DNA of 28,929 nucleotides, taken from the NCBI GenBank assembly GCA_946621635.1, contig CAMOOR010000023.1, forward strand, positions 1 through 28,929. The letters run 5' to 3'. Every line of letters starts with the position of its first letter. Position 1 is the first letter of the stretch. Position numbers and translations under genes: made by a program. Source of the stretch: Colimorpha sp002372855 (GTDB lineage: Bacteria; Bacteroidota; Bacteroidia; Bacteroidales; P3). The notes beneath the pieces were generated by a model. The model was given only the letters and a program-made list of their open reading frames with translations. It did not search any database and was not told where the DNA came from. Positions 26,149 through 28,929 of the stretch are shown piece by piece.

Positions 26149-26637
26149 ATGGACGAAAACCTCCGAAACAGCGACTCTTACCGCACCTTGCTCGACAAGG
26201 CGCGACGCTATTGTTCCCTCGCCGAACAGTGCGAGGACGCCGTCCGTCAGAAGCTCGTCACCTGGGGCGCCACCCCCGCCGAATCCGACGCTGTGGTCGA
26301 CACCCTCTTCGCCGAGAACTACCTCAACGACGAGCGCTATGCCCGTGCCTATTGCGAGAGCAAAATCCTCCACCAGCACTGGGGCAGGCAGAAGGTCCTC
26401 TACCAGCTGCGCCTCAAGCATTTGCCCCGTGCGGCCGTGGCCGTCGGCATGGCCGCCGTCAGCGACGACGACTACCTCGCCGTCCTTGCCGATGTGGCCG
26501 GAAAAAAACTCCAGGAACTCCGCCGCTCCGTCGACGACACCGCGGCCCTGCGCCAGAAGCTCACGGCCTTCCTCCTCTCGCGTGGATTCCTCATCTCCGA
26601 AATCAATCAAATAATAACAAATACCCTACAACAATGA
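26149..26637 (+). CDS. recX: Regulatory protein RecX
   Basis: A 162-residue all-helical protein that modulates RecA filaments. Family features are KARRYCSLAEQCEDAVRQKL near the N-terminus, LNDERYARAYCESKI, WGRQKVLYQLRLKHLP and the C-terminal LLSRGFLISEINQII. The ATG at 26149 lies 25 bases after the -7 box; the in-frame ATG at 26035 lies upstream of the promoter and was rejected. Its stop overlaps the next start (ATGA). recA is not in the window. Confidence 0.88.
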   Translation: MDENLRNSDSYRTLLDKARRYCSLAEQCEDAVRQKLVTWGATPAESDAVVDTLFAENYLNDERYARAYCESKILHQHWGRQKVLYQLRLKHLPRAAVAVGMAAVSDDDYLAVLADVAGKKLQELRRSVDDTAALRQKLTAFLLSRGFLISEINQIITNTLQQ

Positions 26638-27731
26638 AACGTATTTACGCTCTTTGCATGGCGCTCTTCATGGCTGCCGCCGTCCCTGCCACCGCGCAGG
26701 ATGACAAACCCCAAGGTTCCTGGACCACCTCCTCTACCCCCGCTCTCAAACTCAACGAGATGATGTTCAACAACTGGTCCTCCACCGGTACGTCGCAGAT
26801 CGACCTCAACATCACCTTCTTCGGCAACTACAAGTACACCCATCCCAGGTATGTGTGGGACAACATCGTGGACCTCGGCTTCGGCCAGGCATGGCAGGAC
26901 CTCGACAACTCCGCTGAAGGCGGCCGCTTCGAGAGCATCCGCAAGAGCCTCGACAAGATCGACCTCACCTCCGCCATCTCCTGGAAGGCCTACAAGGACT
27001 GGGGCGCCAGCTTCACCGCCAACCTCAAGACCCAGTTCGCCCCCGGCTACGAGTACGCCGGCGCCGGCGACAACGAGGGCAAGATGGTCTCCTCCTTCTT
27101 CGCCCCGGCCTACCTCACCACCGCTCTCTCCTTCGAGCACAAGAAAGCCGACTGGTCTGTCTCCTTCTCTTTCCTGACCGGCAAGACCACCTTCGTCTTC
27201 AACAACGACCTCATCGACTCCGGCTACACCTATGGTGTCATCCAGGACAAGGGCTTCAACCCCGCCGACCCTGACCGCTCCTGGACCCACGCCTACTTCG
27301 CCCTCGGTAGCTACGTCAAGGCTCAGTACCTCAAGAAGGACCTCCTCCCCAGCCTCGACCTCTACGCACGCCTCGAGCTCTTCTACGACTACAAGAAACC
27401 CTCCAACATGGCCTGGGACAATATTCAGGCCTTTGTCGACAATCCCGGCACCCTCACCAAACCCGAGGACTGCGAATACAACCTCGCCGCCACCGACGAG
27501 ACCTGGGCCGACCTCGCCGACATGAACTGGCTCCAGCGCCGCGTCTTCGAGACCGACCTCGACTTCGAAGTAAAGCTCGACTACCGTTTCTCCTCCCACA
27601 TCGCCGCCAACTTCGCCCTCAACCTCAAGTGGGACACCGACTTCTCCGGCATGGGCAAGTGGGGCCACCTGCAGGTCTACCAGATGGCCGGCGTGCAGGT
27701 CTTCTTCTCCTGGAAGACCCCCAAGCAGTGA
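26634..27731 (+). CDS. DUF3078-like secreted or outer-membrane protein
   Basis: A 365-residue protein with a signal peptide (1-21, ending VPATAQ). The rest alternates short hydrophobic and polar strands rich in Trp, Tyr and Phe (GNYKYTHPRYVWDNIVDLGF, SFSFLTGKTTFVF, FALNLKWDTDF) and ends in an aromatic-rich strand before WKTPKQ, as expected for an outer-membrane beta-barrel. The NNWSSTG...INITFFGNYKY-like opening fits DUF3078 proteins of Bacteroidota. The start overlaps the recX stop by four bases, so the two are translated from one message. Function unknown. Confidence 0.78.
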   Translation: MKRIYALCMALFMAAAVPATAQDDKPQGSWTTSSTPALKLNEMMFNNWSSTGTSQIDLNITFFGNYKYTHPRYVWDNIVDLGFGQAWQDLDNSAEGGRFESIRKSLDKIDLTSAISWKAYKDWGASFTANLKTQFAPGYEYAGAGDNEGKMVSSFFAPAYLTTALSFEHKKADWSVSFSFLTGKTTFVFNNDLIDSGYTYGVIQDKGFNPADPDRSWTHAYFALGSYVKAQYLKKDLLPSLDLYARLELFYDYKKPSNMAWDNIQAFVDNPGTLTKPEDCEYNLAATDETWADLADMNWLQRRVFETDLDFEVKLDYRFSSHIAANFALNLKWDTDFSGMGKWGHLQVYQMAGVQVFFSWKTPKQ

Positions 27732-27732
27732 G

Positions 27733-27796
27733 ATTAGAGTGGCTGAGTAGCTAAGTGACTGAGTAGCTGAGTTGCTAAGTAGCTAAGTGACTGAGC
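27733..27796 (+). repeat. Octamer array, left arm (consensus RGCTRAGT)
   Basis: Seven 8-base units from 27741: GGCTGAGT, AGCTAAGT, GACTGAGT, AGCTGAGT, TGCTAAGT, AGCTAAGT, GACTGAGC, with a degenerate unit before them. The array begins directly after the DUF3078 stop codon and is the inverse of the array at 27861-27924. Confidence 0.9.
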
Positions 27797-27805
27797 AGAA
27801 AAAGT

Positions 27806-27845
27806 AAAAGAGTTCGCGAACACAAGTTCGCGAACTCTTTTTTTT
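27806..27845. terminator. Bidirectional terminator between convergent genes
   Basis: AAAAGAGTTCGCGAAC (27806-27821), loop ACAA, GTTCGCGAACTCTTTT (27826-27841), with T continuing to 27845. The A-run upstream and T-run downstream let it work for both the DUF3078 gene and the minus-strand gene at 27925-28722. Confidence 0.92.
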
Positions 27846-27860
27846 ATTATTCATCAATCC

Positions 27861-27924
27861 ACTCAGCCACGTAGCTACTTAGCCACTCAGCCACTCAGCC
27901 ACTCGGTCACTCAGCCACTCGCCC
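27861..27924 (-). repeat. Octamer array, right arm (inverse of the left arm)
   Basis: Eight units: ACTCAGCC, ACGTAGCT, ACTTAGCC, ACTCAGCC, ACTCAGCC, ACTCGGTC, ACTCAGCC, ACTCGCCC. The reverse complement gives GGCTGAGT-type units as in the left arm. The array stops exactly at the stop codon of the minus-strand gene. Confidence 0.9.
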
Positions 27925-28722
27925 TCACTCCTTGAACCTCAGCAGCACCGAGTCGGTGGCGCGGAGGCCCATCAGCTGGGTGAAGGAGCTCTCCTTGACG
28001 GCCAGCTCCAGCACGCCGGTGGCCGACACCGTCAGGCGCAGCTTGTGCCGCGGGTCGTTGGCCTTGTGCTGCTGGTAGTAGGAGGCCATCAGCTCGTCGA
28101 CCTCCTGCTCGCGCAGCGTGATGACGAATTTGCGGCCCTGCCGCAGCTCCTCGAACTCCTTGTAGCTCATGCCCAGATAGGCGTTGCCGTAGCTGTCGAT
28201 GTATTCTATGTAGATGCGGTATCCGCCGTCGCCCTGCGGCATCCATCCCACGTTGGGGCGCTGCAGCAGGTTCTCGTGGCGCGGCCCGATGTCGCGCATC
28301 GTGGCGCCGCCCAGCAGCCGTGCCGCCACGCGCGTGAACAGCGTGTAGGCGGCGAAATTGTAGACCCCGTTCTCCTGCACCGGTATGCGGATCACGTCCT
28401 CGATGTTCTCGCCGAAGGCCATCGACGGCAGGCCGTTGTCGCTGCAGATGTAGTACTGCCCGCGGGCTTTCACCACCACGAAGGGGTGCTCCTCCGAGTG
28501 GCTCGACGCCACGTCGACAATGTGCACCGTCCCCGCCGGAAAACCCTTGCAGGCGTTCTTGACCACGAAGGTGGCCTCCCTCACGTTGAAGGGCTCCACG
28601 CTGTGCGTGATGTCCACCACCTGCACACCCTCCACCATGCTCATCAGCGCCCCCTTCACCATGCCGGTGAAGAAGCCCTGGGAGCCCCAGTCGGTGGTCA
28701 GTGTCACAATGGGTGTCTTCAT
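27925..28722 (-). CDS. SAM hydroxide adenosyltransferase (DUF62) family protein, divergent
   Basis: A 265-residue protein of the fluorinase/DUF62 fold; characterised members split S-adenosylmethionine with water into adenosine and methionine. The N-terminus PIVTLTTDWGSQGFFTGMVKG matches the family TTDFG motif, with VVDITHSVEPFNVREA following, and YYICSDNGL matches the PDNG motif. The family VDPGVG..R stretch reads VDVASSHSEEHP (Asp70 kept, Arg not evident), and the usual HGRD.FAP.AA region reads AAYTLFTRVAA, so the histidine appears lost. SAM or adenosine binding is plausible; hydrolysis is uncertain. Monocistronic, with its own promoter and a shared terminator. Confidence 0.82.
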   Translation of the reverse strand: MKTPIVTLTTDWGSQGFFTGMVKGALMSMVEGVQVVDITHSVEPFNVREATFVVKNACKGFPAGTVHIVDVASSHSEEHPFVVVKARGQYYICSDNGLPSMAFGENIEDVIRIPVQENGVYNFAAYTLFTRVAARLLGGATMRDIGPRHENLLQRPNVGWMPQGDGGYRIYIEYIDSYGNAYLGMSYKEFEELRQGRKFVITLREQEVDELMASYYQQHKANDPRHKLRLTVSATGVLELAVKESSFTQLMGLRATDSVLLRFKE

Positions 28723-28750
28723 TTCTTTTTTTCGCGGATAAATCCGGCTG

Positions 28751-28781
28751 CAAAATTACAACTTTTTCCCGACACCGCAAA
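28751..28781 (-). promoter_or_regulatory. Promoter of the SAM hydroxide adenosyltransferase-like gene
   Basis: On the minus strand TTTG (28781-28778), 19 bases with an A-tract and GTTG, then TAATTTTG (28758-28751) followed by CA. The start codon is 28 bases on. Confidence 0.82.
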
Positions 28782-28866
28782 AAATATCTTCTTTCCCCCT
28801 GTCCCTCAGCCCTCCGTCCGCCCGCCGGCAAGGAGCCGGAGCCTGCCGCGCCTCAACATACAGCGT

Positions 28867-28929
28867 CTCCCGATAGGAGGGGTCCGAGAGGGGTCGAAGA
28901 GGTACATAATTCGGCATTTCTTATATCGT
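28867..28929 (+). repeat. Dispersed palindromic repeat, truncated copy at the right window edge
   Basis: The 31 bases at 28899-28929 are identical to 14855-14885 and, inverted, to 5-35. The lead (CCGAGAGGGGTCGAAGAGG) is only partly similar to the other copies. The window stops inside the left arm of the palindrome. Confidence 0.85.

Overview
The window looks like a piece of a high-GC Bacteroidota genome, most likely order Bacteroidales. Three things point there. Almost every promoter I can see is of the TTTG / TAnnTTTG type used by the Bacteroidota primary sigma factor, and starts lack Shine-Dalgarno sequences. Several families are near-exclusive to the phylum: C10 streptopain-like peptidases with type IX secretion tails, a gliding-motility-type C-terminal domain, DUF4270 lipoprotein, DUF3078 protein, and a short GT5 'glycogen synthase'. 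Coding DNA is GC-rich with C-ending codons, while promoters and intergenic repeats are AT-rich. Both window ends lie inside one arm of the same palindromic repeat, so the window is probably a whole contig broken at repeats.

Layout. 1-202: repeat arm and promoter. 203-5395: a giant secreted C10 cysteine peptidase with repeated beta-rich modules. 5437-7002: nadB (L-aspartate oxidase). 7174-11054: atpE-F-H-A-G, ATP synthase subunits c, b, delta, alpha and gamma; subunits a, beta and epsilon are absent. 11118-13358: a second, smaller C10 peptidase directly behind the ATP synthase terminator. 13392-14729: a FucP-like MFS transporter ending in a strong terminator. 14730-15248: gene-free, holding a 130-bp palindrome built of 11-bp units, a 7/14-bp tandem array and the rpsA promoter and leader. 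15249-17021: rpsA. 17332-20292: a secreted protein with a type B T9SS sorting domain, overlapping recQ (20292-22178) by one base. 22183-26030 (minus): an operon transcribed as short GT5 protein, DUF4270 lipoprotein, MORN-repeat protein, Maf pyrophosphatase. 26149-27731 (plus): recX and a DUF3078 protein, divergent from that operon. 27733-27924: inverted octamer arrays around a bidirectional terminator. 27925-28722 (minus): a divergent SAM hydroxide adenosyltransferase. 28723-28929: its promoter and the closing repeat arm.

How it fits together. Housekeeping genes (NAD synthesis, ATP synthase, ribosomal protein S1, RecQ/RecX repair, Maf house-cleaning) are interleaved with secreted, probably T9SS-exported, surface proteins. 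The two peptidases share a roughly 150-residue module (GDTLSYC... to ...YSWMVKAV) found five times in the window, and with the adjacent sugar-type transporter they suggest extracellular polymer or protein use. No CRISPR, tRNA, rRNA, prophage or transposase was seen. The strongest candidates for something under-described are the shared peptidase module, the 11-bp-phased palindrome family, the inverted octamer arrays, and the enzyme homologues that lack family catalytic motifs (SAM hydrolase and GT5).
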